Assembly: GCA_035610835.1 (NCBI GenBank)
Contig: CM069452.1
Span: 7,955,109-8,019,108 of the forward strand
DNA length: 64,000 bases
Reading direction: 5' to 3'
From: Ophiura sarsii
Taxonomy: Eukaryota; Echinodermata; Ophiuroidea; Amphilepidida; Ophiuridae
Shown here: positions 46,866 through 59,118 of the stretch, piece after piece
Position numbering within the stretch: position 1 is the stretch's first letter
How the letters are laid out: each line of letters begins with the position of its first letter
Program-made: the position numbers and the translations under genes
Notes under the pieces: generated by a model
Seen by the model: the letters and a program-made list of their open reading frames with translations, nothing else
Told to the model about the DNA's origin: nothing
The model's database searches: none

Positions 46866-49135
46866 CGAGTCCAATACAAAATCAAAATTTAAGTCAAATT
46901 GTTGCCATTATCGATATCAGCTGACATAATGAAATGTTTTATTGCACACTCTCTATGTCTCCTTGCATTATTCATATGCAATCATCATCAAACATGATCG
47001 TTGTAATTAAAGATTCAGTATCAATACAAATGCTATGAATTTCTTCTGCCGATCATATTAACGAGCCTCTCAGATACTAAACATGCAGGGAAATTCCAGA
47101 AGCGGTATAGTCTGTCTGAATAGATTAATTAAAATAACAGTCGCAGTATCATAACGAAAATATGACATGCATGCAGTAAAAACAGACAGAAACAATTTAG
47201 ATTGTTTTTATGAATTCTGTTTTTGAAGTGGCGTGTTGTTTTACATACAAAAATATTGTTTTCATATTCAAGGAAATCGAATGCTATTGAGGATTCAGCA
47301 CATCATCGCATTTATCGGTTTCGACTGAAAATACCTCGGGTTAAATAAAATACTTGTGTGTTATAAAGACGGCTCTGCATATTACCATTGTAAACCAAAA
47401 TATTGTCAATAAACGTTACACGACATATATTCGTTAAGGTTAGATTTGAAGGGTTAAAGCATCTACTCATAGGATCGTGTTTCCTTGCAAAACACAAGTC
47501 ATTACCAGATTACAATATTCCTGTTGAAATTCCCCCGTGGAATGCCACTTGAGCAGTAATTGAAAATCTTGTCCAGATATTCATGATATTATGCTATCAA
47601 TATCCTATAGATCTGAAATGAGACGCCATGTTAACATGTCTAGTTAGTCGGCAGTGAGTCACAGAGTGTTTCAGTACATGAAGATTGCTATTCAAATTCA
47701 ACACTCATTATATAATCATTTGGGCAAGTGTCCCATAATTTGTTGAAATCATTAATTCTTTATAGATTTCTTTTTTATTGTATTTTGTTTTGGGGTTTTA
47801 AAATGTATTTAAAAAACAGTTTTAAATCCAACCAATCAATCAATAGCATTTAATTTCACATATTTGATTTCTATTTAAGTATTGCAATTCAAAAATAAAG
47901 AAGAAGTGTACATATGTGCTAGAAGAAAAGCGGATTTCCTTATGTTATGATTACCCTTAGACATCGAAAATTGAAGCGCACACCAGTCAGAAGTAGGATA
48001 AGTAGCTTCTCAGCCTTATACCAAGAATATTTAATATCGCATCAAAAATTCAGTCGGTTATCGACAAGTTTATAATACATGTACATTGATAAATATTTAT
48101 TTAATGATTCATATTTTAGCCAAGATAAATATTTTCAATTAGATCCTTTTGGTATATAAAGGCTGAAATGCGAATGAGGTGAGTAGACACCGAATTGGAG
48201 CGAGCAAGAAAGCAATCAATGGAAACATTCGCAGGTACCCGGAAGTGGAACGAGAGTGGTCAACTGGTAACCATGGGTGCCCAGCACACTTTCTGGCAAT
48301 AACAATTTCTGCTCCGTTAGCTAAAAGAGTTTGATCTATATTTTTCTCAAACTGTATTATCTTACTAGCGTATGTTTTTAATAGAGAGTTTAAAAACCTA
48401 CACAGACAAAAGAACAACCAAATTGATAGGATATTGCAAAAGATAAGACAAGAGCTACAATGTCTCAAACTAGTACTAGGAATAACTTTCCTTTATTCTG
48501 CCAGACAAAATACTGCCAATCTCCCATATCAAATTACAACATTTACAAATAAACACTACGATAAACATCTTTTCAACATAAATATCCAAAGGCCATGTAA
48601 ATACCCACCACATACAGAACCATCCAGCTGCTGCCATCCCCAACTTGCTCAAAGTAATGCATTCTACCTAAAAGCTATACATTTTAGAAACTGATTTTGT
48701 CTCTTATGGACAAAAAAAAGTCCGCAAATTGTCCCTTTACAGGTATATAATAAACAATGCAAGTGCAAGGCTGGATGCCTGGGTTTTACACTTGTTGCAA
48801 GTAAGAAGTAAAGGTACACCACTGTCAGTCAACACCTTAGGGGTTATAATATGATTGAAAGCTTTTCATTCCCCTGTTGACTTTGACACATAATATCTTT
48901 CAAAATAGATATACTTGTCTGAATTAAAGGTACAAGAGTGTCAAATAATTCACAATACAAATGGATTTAAGGCAAAATACAAAATAAAACATGATTAGCA
49001 TCCTGCCTTTTTGAAAATAAGGAAGGAGGAGGCCCTTTTTTTTCTTTCTTTTTTCCCCAAAATGGCAGCCCGACACATTTTGTCAAGATAGCTGGCCGGG
49101 CTATTTTTCTAGATGGTTGCCTGCTTTTTTCAAAA

Positions 49136-49316
49136 TGACGCCACTTGGACTCTCAAGAAATTACATATTGGCTTCTTATGGGCAAGATGAAACAGAAAAT
49201 GAGACCAAAATTATGTCTTGTCCTGATTTCTGTGACTTAGAGAACCAGTTTATTTCACGGGGCAAACACCGGGGGCAAACAGATTCATACAAGAAGTGCT
49301 TAAGTCAAAAAATATG
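49136..49316 (+). other. Unit 3-only insert with an open frame, possible exon-like capture
   Basis: Unit 1 reads CAAAATGTCAAAATATAC; unit 3 has about 170 extra bases between CAAAATG and TCAAAA. The insert is of normal complexity and encodes, in frame from ATG at 49136, an unrecognised peptide with a Cys/Asp-rich stretch (CPDFCDLENQF) ending SQKI and a stop exactly at the right junction. It lies inside the TAA-flanked element at 48972-49428. This could be a captured host exon or a piece of another transposon. Function unknown. Confidence 0.35.
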
Positions 49317-49523
49317 ATTTATTTATTTTTAATTGAAAAAAAGAGAAAAAAAAGAAGAAAAAAAGAAAGGAGGCGGCCCCTAATAAGGAAGCGGGCAGGG
49401 ACGCTAAACATGATTTTTATTTTATTTGGCATAATAGTTCATAGATCCCTGGTTTATATGTAAATGGAAGGTTAAAAGCCCTTGCCAGTTACAAATCCTG
49501 TTTGCCTTTATAGATCATGGTTA

Positions 49524-50042
49524 TGCACTTATCAATTGCAAGCCCGGCCCCTGGGGACCCGGGGCATGACTGTACAAAAAATGATGCCCGGCTATGCGGG
49601 GGAGTGTACGCGGACGTACAAAATGCGCCCCCGCTAGCCGGGGCGTGTAGCGGGGACGTACGCTAAGGTACACAAATGTACACCCCGGGCGCTTGCTATA
49701 AATAAGTTAGAGATGCGATGCGCTTGACGGAATAAGCCTAATAACACATAGGGAACACATAGGAATGCATTCCGTTATGGTTGCAGACAGAAATAAGCGA
49801 CCTTGGGACTGTAGCCGGGTGAATACTTTGTCCTGGGAAAATGGGTGGCCGCGACTGTACACTCTTTGTCCCGGCCAAGGGGGACCGGGACTGTAGCGGG
49901 GGACGTACACAAAATGGTGCCCGGCCCTGCGGGGACCGTACACGATTGTAGCCGGGACGTCACATGGGCAATTTGTACGTCCCGGCCCTAATCCCCGCTA
50001 TCCCCGGGTCCCCCGGGGTCGGGGATGCAATTGATAAGTGCA
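49524..50042. mobile_element. 519-bp GC-rich PIF/Harbinger-like MITE (TGCACTTATC), unit 3 only
   Basis: Perfect ends TGCACTTATCAATTGCA and its complement, TTA on both sides (49521-49523 and 50043-50045). Unit 1 has the exact empty site CATGGTTACCGTTG at 23266. The body is CCCCGGGG/GTACG-rich around a non-repetitive centre (ATTCCGTTATGGTTGCAGAC). It is the reverse-oriented sister of 58575-59118. Confidence 0.95.
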
Positions 50043-51022
50043 TTACCGTTGTCAAAACAATATGAGAAAAACAAAATGCCTGGGTTATATATCTCAATTA
50101 CAACTCAGAACTGTTTGTTATACAATACAATATCTAGCAAATCAAGGGTTTACACACAACCATGCCAAAGGGAGCTCCTAAATTCTAAAATGTGCTAACA
50201 GTTTCTAGTACTACACAAGCTTACAAAATTATGCACAGATCTTAACAATTTGGATTGAATATTCCCAACTGTCTGTTGTTGTTTAAGTTTTAGTTTTGAT
50301 CACAGTTAGTTGCAAAGAAATGAAAAATAGACCGCAGCCATGCGTTAGCACGGTAGTAACGAGAGCGTCAATGATGCAGAAGCTCAGCTAGCGACAAGCT
50401 ATAAATTTCATGTATCCATTAGCAGGGGTCGCATTCTGACACATCTGCGCGTCCTAGACCTCTCACTTTCTTGTAGTGACGCGTCAGATCTCTAATTGGA
50501 AAGACTTGCGGGTCCCTATCAAAATTGAAGGGACCCCTTAAATTTGACGATGTATGGAAATGGAAACCTTAAGAAATTCTGTAAACTACATATCCATCCT
50601 TTGCTCACAATATAAATTCATTAAAACTGTCCGTAAAAATGTAAAATTTTCAAATACCCAAACTTCAGGACCCCTCAATTTTGTTGGGGACCCCTTAAAT
50701 TGGTTTTTTGAAGTCCTACGGGGTCCTGAAAAATGTCATGAGACCTCTCACATTTTTGATCCAGTGCTATCCCTGTCCATTAGTGACAAGCTGTCAATTT
50801 CATGTATTGGATAGATTAGGTCCATAATGTATTGGTTGAGGTATGAGGTGTTTTCTTTAAAAATATTTTTAAAACTCGGTAAATCACCCAATTTTATCAT
50901 TATAAAGTTTTGGATCCAATGTCATTCACACTTGTACAGTTCAAAACATAATAATATATGCACAAAAATTATCATTTTTTATATGTTTATTTTATATGCT
51001 TATTTTACAACTTGACCTCAGA

Positions 51023-51067
51023 TGACCTTTGACCATAAAAGGTGACCTTAATAGGTGACCTTTGACA
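51023..51067 (+). repeat. TGACCTTTGACC repeat, relative of 13665-13716
   Basis: Two TGACCTTTGAC words about 33 bases apart, preceded by ATTTTACAACTTGACCTCAGA, which also resembles the sequence upstream of 13665 (ATTTTACAACTTTGCCTCAGA). This shows a common repeat carrying nuclear-receptor-type half-sites. Confidence 0.6.
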
Positions 51068-51729
51068 TATGAATGTTTAAATAAATAATTAGACACAAAA
51101 AACAATGTAAATAAACCTAAAATATGTCATTTTAGGACTCTGATGAACTTTTACATTGCCTCTAGATTTAGTCTGTTATATCCAGTACCCACTGGCATGA
51201 CTGGCTCGGTAAATTAAATTATGCCTACCTACACTGGCGAATTCTGCAACTTTTCAGCATTTTACTCGTAACTTTCAATGGATATTTCAACTTAATGTGC
51301 ACTTTTTAATTCTGCCGATCCCCAAGGATAGTTTAGGGGGCAATGTCTTGCTACATGTCCCGTAACTCAAGTGCGCATGCTCAAACCAATTAAAATATGT
51401 TGTAGCTATACACGGTTTATTCTGTACGGGACATGAGGCAAGATATAGCCATTTAGGGAGTGTTCAGAAATACTTGGGGCCTGGGGGGTGGTGGCCAACT
51501 TGCATTTTTGGGTTTCTGAACTTTTTTGACGTAGCTAGGTTATTCATATTGGGGGCGAGAAATGAGAAAGAACCAACAAGACTTTTGTGAGTCAAGAACT
51601 GTGCACATTTTTTTTGACTTTACACCTACTTTTGGAACGATTGAGGTACATTTTTACCCTGGTGGTTTCAGTCAACATTGACTTTGGGTATGCATGATCG
51701 TTCCAAAACTCGCGGAAAAGGGGGGTTTT

Positions 51730-52445
51730 CTGTACCATGTCCACGGACATTCCGCGAACATTTTATGTCCGCGATTTTCCTAAATTAGGGGTGTTTTTGA
51801 AGCTATGTCCGCGACAGGGCTGGAAAAAATGCAAGGTTTCCCTGCAAGAGAAATTTGATGAAGTTGGATTTCCCGCTGGTTTAGCGGCGGAGGGGGTGTC
51901 TGAGGGGGCGGCCCCCATAGAACCTTAAGCTTTTTCGAAAATTAAGGCCATGGTGCATCATATTATGGAATATCGGCTGTAAAATGCCTATTACTCTAAA
52001 AAAAAAAAACTCTTAAAAAATAAAAAATAATTTTTAGGGTGGGGGGGGGGTAGGGATTTCCTGCGATATGGCAACATTTCCCGGCAAGGAGCTTGCCATT
52101 TTGCACTCTTTTTCCAGCCCTGGTCCGCGATTTCCCTAAATTAGTGGTGTTTTTTTAATCTTTGTCCACGTTTTCCAAAAATAAGGGGTCATTTTGAAAC
52201 CTGTGTCCACGATTTAAAAAAATTAGGGGTGTTTTTTGTAGAGGTTTATGTATGCGAAGAAGAAAATAAAAATGTCCTCGTTTTTACGCAAATAGAGGGA
52301 CTATATAAAGTGTCCTTGGAATGGTGAAAAAGGGGGGTTATTTTCAGGCAAAATGTCCGCGTTTTAGTACGAAAAAGGGGGTCAAATTGGCAAAATTGTC
52401 CGCGAAACACCGTCAAATAGGGGGGTATTTCAAGATCCTGGAACG
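51730..52445 (+). repeat. Degenerate tandem repeat of GTCCGCG.TTT..AAATTAGGGGTG
   Basis: Words of the form TGTCCGCGATTTTCCTAAAT followed by TAGGGGTGTTTTT recur about eight times, with a period of about 40-50 bases and accumulating changes. The nested element 51815-52122 interrupts it. It resembles the internal-repeat style of 40873-41284 but is not the same sequence. Confidence 0.7.
51815..52122. mobile_element. 308-bp hAT-like MITE (CAGGGCTGGAAAAA), 8-bp target GTCCGCGA
   Basis: Ends CAGGGCTGGAAAAAATGCAA and the complement of the right end CAGGGCTGGAAAAAGAGTGC. GTCCGCGA lies on both sides (51807-51814 and 52123-52130). An 8-bp duplication and CAGGG termini are classic for hAT. It interrupts one word of the surrounding tandem repeat, so it is younger. 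A 63-codon frame overlapping its left half is fortuitous. Confidence 0.9.
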
Positions 52446-52779
52446 ATCATGTGTTACCCCTCTGAATACGAAGTGAGAACACCAGGATTTTTGCTCTAAA
52501 CAAGCATGTAGCAAAGAATGTAGCATTTTGGGGGCGCGTAGTGCGCGAATTTTTTTCATCTGTGTATACTTTTGACCATCATAAATTCCATGATTCCATT
52601 CAATATTATTTAATTAGTATGACTTATAGCACGAGGCAGCTATGCTGCCGAGAGCTGTAAGGAATTAATAGCACTCATCGACAGTACTGGTATATTAAGT
52701 GATGATTTATGTGGCAGAACTCTGCTGTACAAACCCCTGCACAGTTGGACACTGATAGAACTTAGACATTTTGATTCAA

Positions 52780-52885
52780 GCAACACTGATCAAGATAGAC
52801 AATCATCTACTAAACACACACACACCAAGTTGGGATATAATTAATCAGTGTTGCTTGAATCCAAACTTAAACTTCTATTAGTATC
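52780..52885. repeat. Short hairpin sharing sequence with 17100-17310
   Basis: ATTCAAGCAACACTGAT and ATCAGTGTTGCTTGAAT pair around AATCATCTACT...ACACACACACCAAGTTGG. The same words occur in the other orientation and spacing at 17109-17300, so both derive from one dispersed repeat. Confidence 0.6.
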
Positions 52886-53852
52886 TTACACAAAAGATCA
52901 TCAAGCACAGCCAGACTTTTAGATATCAGACTCGTTAATTAAAATTGGCAGTAGTAGCAATATGTGAAGTGTAAGAGATCGTATATATTGATATAGCACA
53001 CATGGTCTGCTGCTGTGGATTGACTGATAAACATTCATTATATTGTCCATTGATATGTTGATTCATATCAAAACGTTTTGAGCTCTAAAGGACCTTTATG
53101 TATGCCGACTTTAACCTGCTTTCAGGTTGTATTTATCTAAGCACTTAACGCCCGACTACGCAACAATGCACAAGGCCACCACTATGCAAACAAATTCACT
53201 CATGATTTACTATAGCACCTTTGTTCTCAATACGGGAGATATGGGAAATGTCAGTTTACAAAAAATTAACCTCTGACCCTTTAAATGTTAATTACGATGG
53301 CCCTGATTATCCAATCAGAATAATTTTTGCACGAGGAACCAGGAAATTTATGTAGCTTCATCTCAAACCCGATTACCAGGCATTAGGCCGCCCTCTTGGG
53401 ACCTTTAAGGCGTCCATAAGAACCCGGAGTAGGACTCGAATTTCTAAAAACTCTGTGTAACGCGAGCTTTCAAGCACAGAACAGCGCATGTTTTTCCTGA
53501 AATTTGACACAGATAAAAATTATTTTCGATTCAACTGTAATATATATGCACTTGAAAAAAAAATATTTCGAGAGAGAATATTATTAGCTTCACATGGAGG
53601 TCGATTACTGGGTGTTCCGAATTATATATTTTTATTTATGACAATTTAAGTGTAAACGGCCAGCATTTTAGGAGGGTTTTTCGTGGGTTTTCAAAAGAAA
53701 TTTTACAACAGAAATTTTGCGTTTAGTAGTTTATTTGAATGGCCCCAAACGATTTGATATGCAGGAGTGTTAATACCATATGACCAGTAACAATAATTGT
53801 TTGTTTGGGTAAGCTTTTGAAGACATGCAGACTGAGTGGTAGGGTATACTAA

Positions 53853-54518
53853 GGCAAATTCTTTTGTTTGTTTGTTTGTCCATAGAGGTCCGAAAAAGGT
53901 AGGGTCTGTAGGTTGGATTATTTTTTTTATTTTTTTTAAAATAAGGATATTGTATTTGGGAATATAAATTTGGCATGAATACTGCATGTGAATTAAAGTC
54001 GTCCAAACACAAAACACATCACTTTGATAGTATTGAACTTTTTTTCATGAGTTTGTTAGAATTGAAATCCTGCTCGGACAGATTGTCTGTATAAAGTTGC
54101 AATATTGTAGTACTGGTTGCAACACTGCAAACTCGGTCAAAGGGTATTTTTTGTAACAAATTTGCAATGCGCAGATACCGTGAACATGTTGTCGGTCGCC
54201 GCCATTTATTATGATAGAAAATTTGCAAAAAGTGAAATAACATAGTGGTGACGTTCTGTTAGATATATATACGTGAAAGTATTACTAAACCTATTTTTCC
54301 CGAACTAACTAGGTAGGTACCCAAAAAAATTGTTTTATATTATGTTGAAATCAGCTTACAGCGTACGAAATTAGGAATAAAACGGTCCGTTTGGCCATTT
54401 AAATTGCTCAAAAAAAAGTTGTTTTAAAAAAATAATAGAAAATAAAAAATAATATGGTCGGCACCAAGGTACACGGTCGGTCGGACGTGGACAAACAAAC
54501 AAAAAAGAATTCTTGGCC
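53853..54518. mobile_element. 666-bp PIF/Harbinger-like MITE (GGCC family, TTTGTTTGTTTGTCC variant)
   Basis: TAA on both sides (53850-53852 and 54519-54521). The left end is GGCAAATTCTTTTGTTTG and the right end is the complement-type GAATTCTTGGCC, followed inward by GGTCGGTCGGAC. It is a diverged member of the family at 40255 with a different A-tract replacement. Non-coding. Confidence 0.8.
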
Positions 54519-54570
54519 TAAAGGAACTCCTGTTTGTTTTGAGTTTGACAAGCTCAAATAATGATCAAAA

Positions 54571-54726
54571 ATTTCTTGATGCACCCCAGGATGCTTCACT
54601 TTCATCACATGACCAGATGACCTTCAGTTGTTAATTACTTTAACGCATGTGTGACACTGTTTGTTCTGGTGATAAGCCCTGCTAGTACTGTAGGGGCGCT
54701 AAGCATTATGGGGTACATCAAGAAAT
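54571..54726. mobile_element. 156-bp MITE (TTTCTTGATG.ACCCCA ends)
   Basis: ATTTCTTGATGCACCCCAGG at the left and CATTATGGGGTACATCAAGA at the right are inverted partners of about 27 bases. The target duplication is not evident. Confidence 0.65.
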
Positions 54727-55466
54727 CTTCTTTGAATAATGATAGTGATAAATGACTTGCCTTGCAGGTGCTTGCTTGACCTGGACGAGTTTCAAGACAC
54801 CCTAGTTTTTTTGGTTAAACTTTTAAATAACATTTTAACGCAAGGGAAAAACGTCAGGAAATGCATCTCATATGTTGTATCGTAACATATCTAGAAGATA
54901 TTAGGAGTCACTTTTTTAAATGTTGTCTTAATTGCCATTTTTCCGGGCCATTTTTACTTCCTAGCGTTTAGAAACTATTCGCCATTTACCATGCTATCAC
55001 TGACCTTTCGAACGGTATAACAAGAGCTTCATCCTACTGTAGTAGGCTGAGCTAATAATAAATCATCAACAGTTTATTTCATGGTGAGGATAGCCTTATC
55101 TCCAAGTATTAAATCATCCAGTTAATTTCTCTTTCAAAACTCTTGTGTATAATTTAACTTTATAAAAATAAAAATGTAACCAGGGGCATTCTGTGGCAAA
55201 TTGGTCCATTTTCATGTGCCAGAAATTCACTTCAGCTCCTATGGCAAATTTCAGGCCCCAAATGTATTGTAAAATTGTGCCACACAACTAGGGGAGACCA
55301 GTGGCGGCACCGGGGGGAGGGGGGGGGGGGCATTAACCACCCCTCACTCTTGCCCAGTCAGCTTAAGCCCACCCCATTTCATATGAATTCCACCGACAAC
55401 CAAAGCAGTCAACAGTTTCCTTAAAAAGCATACAGGGCCTTCACACCAATTTTGCTTTCATGTCAA

Positions 55467-55654
55467 TAATAATAATAATAATAATAAAACGGTGCTTCTA
55501 AAGCGCCTCCCACCGAAGTCTCAAAGCGCTTAACAGATAACATAACAACACTGAAATTACATTACAATATAAGAATAATACAATATGTGGATGAACATGC
55601 AAAAAACATTGTAAACAGGGTAATCAATCATCAAAAGCAATTGTGAATAAGAGT
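55467..55654 (-). mobile_element. SINE-like insertion with (AAT)n end, unit 3 only
   Basis: TGTCAA flanks both sides (55461-55466 and 55655-55660). Units 1 and 2 read CATGTCAACCAT without it. One end is an (AAT)n run, followed by GGTGCTTCTAAAGCGCCTCC and TCTCAAAGCGCTTA, a motif set common in short interspersed repeats of marine invertebrates. The simple-repeat end is read as the 3' tail, placing the element on the minus strand. A tRNA-type promoter could not be confirmed. Confidence 0.7.
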
Positions 55655-56578
55655 TGTCAACCATATGAGTTCTAAGTGTTGTAAAATGACAGCAGGAAGA
55701 GATATGTGAAGCATACAGGTCTCTCTTATCATCATATTTTTATTCTTCATAAGAAAAAATATTTGGTACCATCAGTTAATTTTTCTTCCCCGCGAAAGTT
55801 CAATATTTGAATGATTTTATGCAGATATTTCAGGAAAATGTCAGTACTTTTGTCCCGCCTGGCATTCCATGGTTCTCTCGGGAAAACGAAGTGAGATAAA
55901 TAACAGGCAGGAACTGAATAACAAAGGACTAGCATTTCTTTAAATTTTGATATAAGATACATTCTGATTGGCCAACCTGACATTACATCTTTTAATTTAT
56001 CCAATCATCAGGTCTGTACTACAATTTTGGATTTCGGGGTGAAAATCCACAGAACACCATTTTACCCATTGACTTACGTGTGCACAACTCACCTCTCGCG
56101 AGCATTAACATTAAATTGAACAGCAGGCATTTCATTAAGTAGAACAAATGAGTGCATTGTGCATGTGATAGACTGGATATGTGGACTATCTGTGATATGT
56201 CACACACACATACACCATGTACACTGTGTTATGAATTTCCTGTCAATAACACCAATGATACATGATTTGACTGATCTTTAACACTATACATGCTGTGAAT
56301 TTATATCAATCTGATTGTAATATGTCGAATGGCTCACGCTTTTGAGTCCTGAACCCCAATTGATATGATCACAAGCATTTTAAAGGTGCATGGTCCATCT
56401 CAGACAGTTACGCAGGGAGTTGTGTAAGTAACAGTGTAACCTTTCCCTGACAATTAGATGGCGACTCTATAATTGAAGGCACCAAAACATAACATAAGTA
56501 CAAACCAAAGTACAAACATAACATGTAGTCTCAGTCCAGCCAGACTACAAATAGCTCTATTAATTATTATATCATATG

Positions 56579-57771
56579 GATTCCTTGGGTGAACTAGCCG
56601 CAATTACGATATTTTACCTCTACTGGCCTATGGAAGCGAGCAGTCGAAATAGGCTCAAATTTTACATTTTTCGTCATTGTAAAATAACTGCTCTCAATAT
56701 CCCTTAAATCTATTAATACAGTGTCACTGAGACTGTGTGCTTTCAGAACATATTTATTTCAGTGAAATATTGTGCTTCTAACATTCGGCAAATCGAAGAA
56801 AATCATTATTATTTTCGGTCAAAATCAGGCCGATTTCCTGTGAAACACTAGCGTTTTGCGTGCATCCGTGTATTTTCCAATTACCGTAGTTTCGTTCTAT
56901 AAATACCGATTCCTTAAATCCAGGAAGTCATTCTGTGAAATTTTGTCAGCTATCTCCTCGTGTTAAATCCATTTTGATTGGACACTGGTAACCCTCGGGA
57001 AAATGCCATCCAATGAAATTCTGTGTTACAAAATACTACGGGCGAGTTTTGTTAGTCACGTAGTCTTGTCTGAGTCTTGTTGTGTGACGTCATTATTGAC
57101 AAGCTTCAACAGCCGCTATATATTTGGATAAACAAGGATATACGCACGCACAACAAGACTTGTTTGCAGACTATCACCCTCCATCAACGCTTCAAACTTT
57201 CCGAGAGTTGTTGTTGTTTTGCTCCGCTATTCTCGCCAAATTGTGATTAAGTTCTTCAAGTATATATTATAAATTTTATATCACATTGTAGCTTAAACAT
57301 TACGGATTATTTAGTGATATTTTGAATGCAAAACTCCACCCAAAACTCTCCTTAAGTGATTGAGATACATTCGCTGTGAAATGTTAAAAAGGTTGTTACG
57401 ACATGCGTGAGAAGCACGCCGGTCAAATTGGACCACACCAATGTAAGCGGGGATAAATCTATGTGAGTCGCGACTTGGTTCCTGGTTAAAAGGCATAGTT
57501 TCTTTAACTCGAAATAATATATTGTTGTACAAACTGTACAATAGTTCAATGTTTTAAATAGTCAGAAAGTAGATATAGAGCGATAGCAATACTATCCTAT
57601 CAAGAAGATGACCTCGCATGAATTAAAACCCCTATTTACAATAATGGACCGGTCCCTACTACCGTGTCTGCTTGTGTGTATAGCTATGTTTGTTCAAGAG
57701 CAGTCAATCGATATGTCCACTATAGCGCGTTTTGGGGCTTTTTTACAGGGTCCATTTGCCTTGAAAGGAAT
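56579..57771. mobile_element. 1.19-kb insertion in unit 3 flanked by TCATATG
   Basis: TCATATG occurs at 56572-56578 and 57772-57778. Units 1 and 2 pass from TATTATATA directly into CTGTAAAAGTGG. The termini GATTCCTTGGGTG and AAAGGAATT are short imperfect inverted repeats. The flanking word is palindromic and slightly different from the units 1/2 site, so the duplication is probable, not proven. The two frames at 57311-57549 and 57608-57855 have no known domain. Confidence 0.65.
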
Positions 57772-57779
57772 TCATATGA

Positions 57780-57976
57780 CTGTAAAAGTGGTAATTTTCG
57801 CACGTTTAATTTTTTTCGCGCTTTGCCATTTTTGAAATGTTTTGTGTGTTTTTAAATTCGGGATTTGTAGCTTCATCACATAGACCTATGCAAAAGAAAT
57901 ATATTTGCATGTTATTATTTTCGCGAGCACGAAAAGTGCGAAAATATATATAGTGCGAAAATGTCCACTTTTACAG
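57780..57976. mobile_element. CTGTAAAAGTGG MITE, unit 3 copy
   Basis: Both termini intact (CTGTAAAAGTGG and CCACTTTTACAG). It adjoins the 1.19-kb insertion on its left, which struck within a few bases of it. Confidence 0.85.
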
Positions 57977-58574
57977 TAATGCAGCAATGTGGATGCAACA
58001 TGACCATCTCTAGGTGTATGTGGCATTTTATGTGAGCACAAAATATGTCTAATCTTAGTTTAATTAAATAGCGCTGTCCTGTAAATCACTTGAACATCAC
58101 ACACATGCTACCATTTCTACATACATAAAATGAAGACAAACATTCCTAGTCTTGTTTTAATAGTCATTTAGCGAACCCTACAACACTTAATCAAATGCAA
58201 TATGCAACGTATGTCTCAAGTATATCACATGCATGTCACATACATGAGTACAACAAACATGCCTATTCTTGGTACAGTCATCATAAAAGCCCGTCTGCTG
58301 GCGCACCCACCCACAACAAACAGAAGTATTACTGCTTTATCAGCAGCTTGCCTCCCAACATGTCAAGCATTGTTATTTAACCTTATATTAATGCATGATG
58401 TGTGTGCCTCCTTTGTGTGAGTAGATCAAGATATTTATGACATGTTTTAGAATCCAGGGTGTGACAAACAGGATTACATAGCAGTGTGAATTCCTCCTAT
58501 TCTATATAATGTAAAGCATATCATCAATAATCATGACTTAATAATGATGCCATGAGAATGATTTCAAACGTTAA

Positions 58575-59118
58575 TGCACTTATCAATTGCATCCCCGGCC
58601 CGGGGGGACCCGGGGATAGCGGGGATTAGGGCCGGGACGTACAAATTGCCCATGTGACGTCCCGTGTACAATCATGTACGGTCCCCGCAGGGCCGGGCAC
58701 CATTTTTTGTACGTCCCCGCTACAGTCCCGTCCCCCCTTGGCCGGGACAAAGTGAACAGCCCGGCCACCGCATTTCCCAGGACAAAGTTTTCACCCCGCT
58801 AAACAGTCCAAAGGTCGCTTATTTCTTTCTGCAACCATAACGTAATGCATTTCTATGTGTTCCCTATGTGTTATTAGGCTTATTCCGTCAAGCGCATCGC
58901 ATCTTTAGCTTATTTATAGCAAGCGCCCGGGGTGTACATTTGTGTACCTTAGCGTACGTCCCCGCTACATGCCCCGGCTAGCGGGGGCACAGTTTGTACG
59001 TCCGCGTACACTCCCCCGCATAGCCGGGCATCATTTTGTGTACGCTCGTGTAAGGTCCCCGCATGGTCCCCGCCATGCCCCGGGTCCCCGGGGGCCGGGC
59101 TTGCAATTGATAAGTGCA
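58575..59118. mobile_element. 544-bp GC-rich PIF/Harbinger-like MITE (TGCACTTATC), unit 3 only
   Basis: Ends TGCACTTATCAATTGCA and its complement; TAA on both sides (58572-58574 and 59119-59121). Unit 1 has the empty site GGTTAAGTTCACAC at 28953. The interior (GCAACCATAACGTAATGCAT, then CAAGCGCATCGC) is the complement of the centre of 49524-50042, so these are two sister copies in opposite orientation 8.5 kb apart. Confidence 0.95.

Larger units (their letters stand above)
50360..55052. mobile_element. 4.7-kb composite insertion in unit 3 (nested repeats)
   Basis: Unit 1 reads GGTAGTAATAATAAATC at 23634; unit 3 is interrupted after GTAGTAA and resumes at TAATAATAAATC, with TAA at both edges, so a 3-bp duplication is possible. 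No terminal inverted repeats are visible, so it may be several events. Inside are the DR1-like repeat (51023-51067), a CCGCGATTTCCCTAAATTAG tandem region, and elements at 51815, 53853 and 54571. Frames of 60-104 codons have no known domain. Confidence 0.6.
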
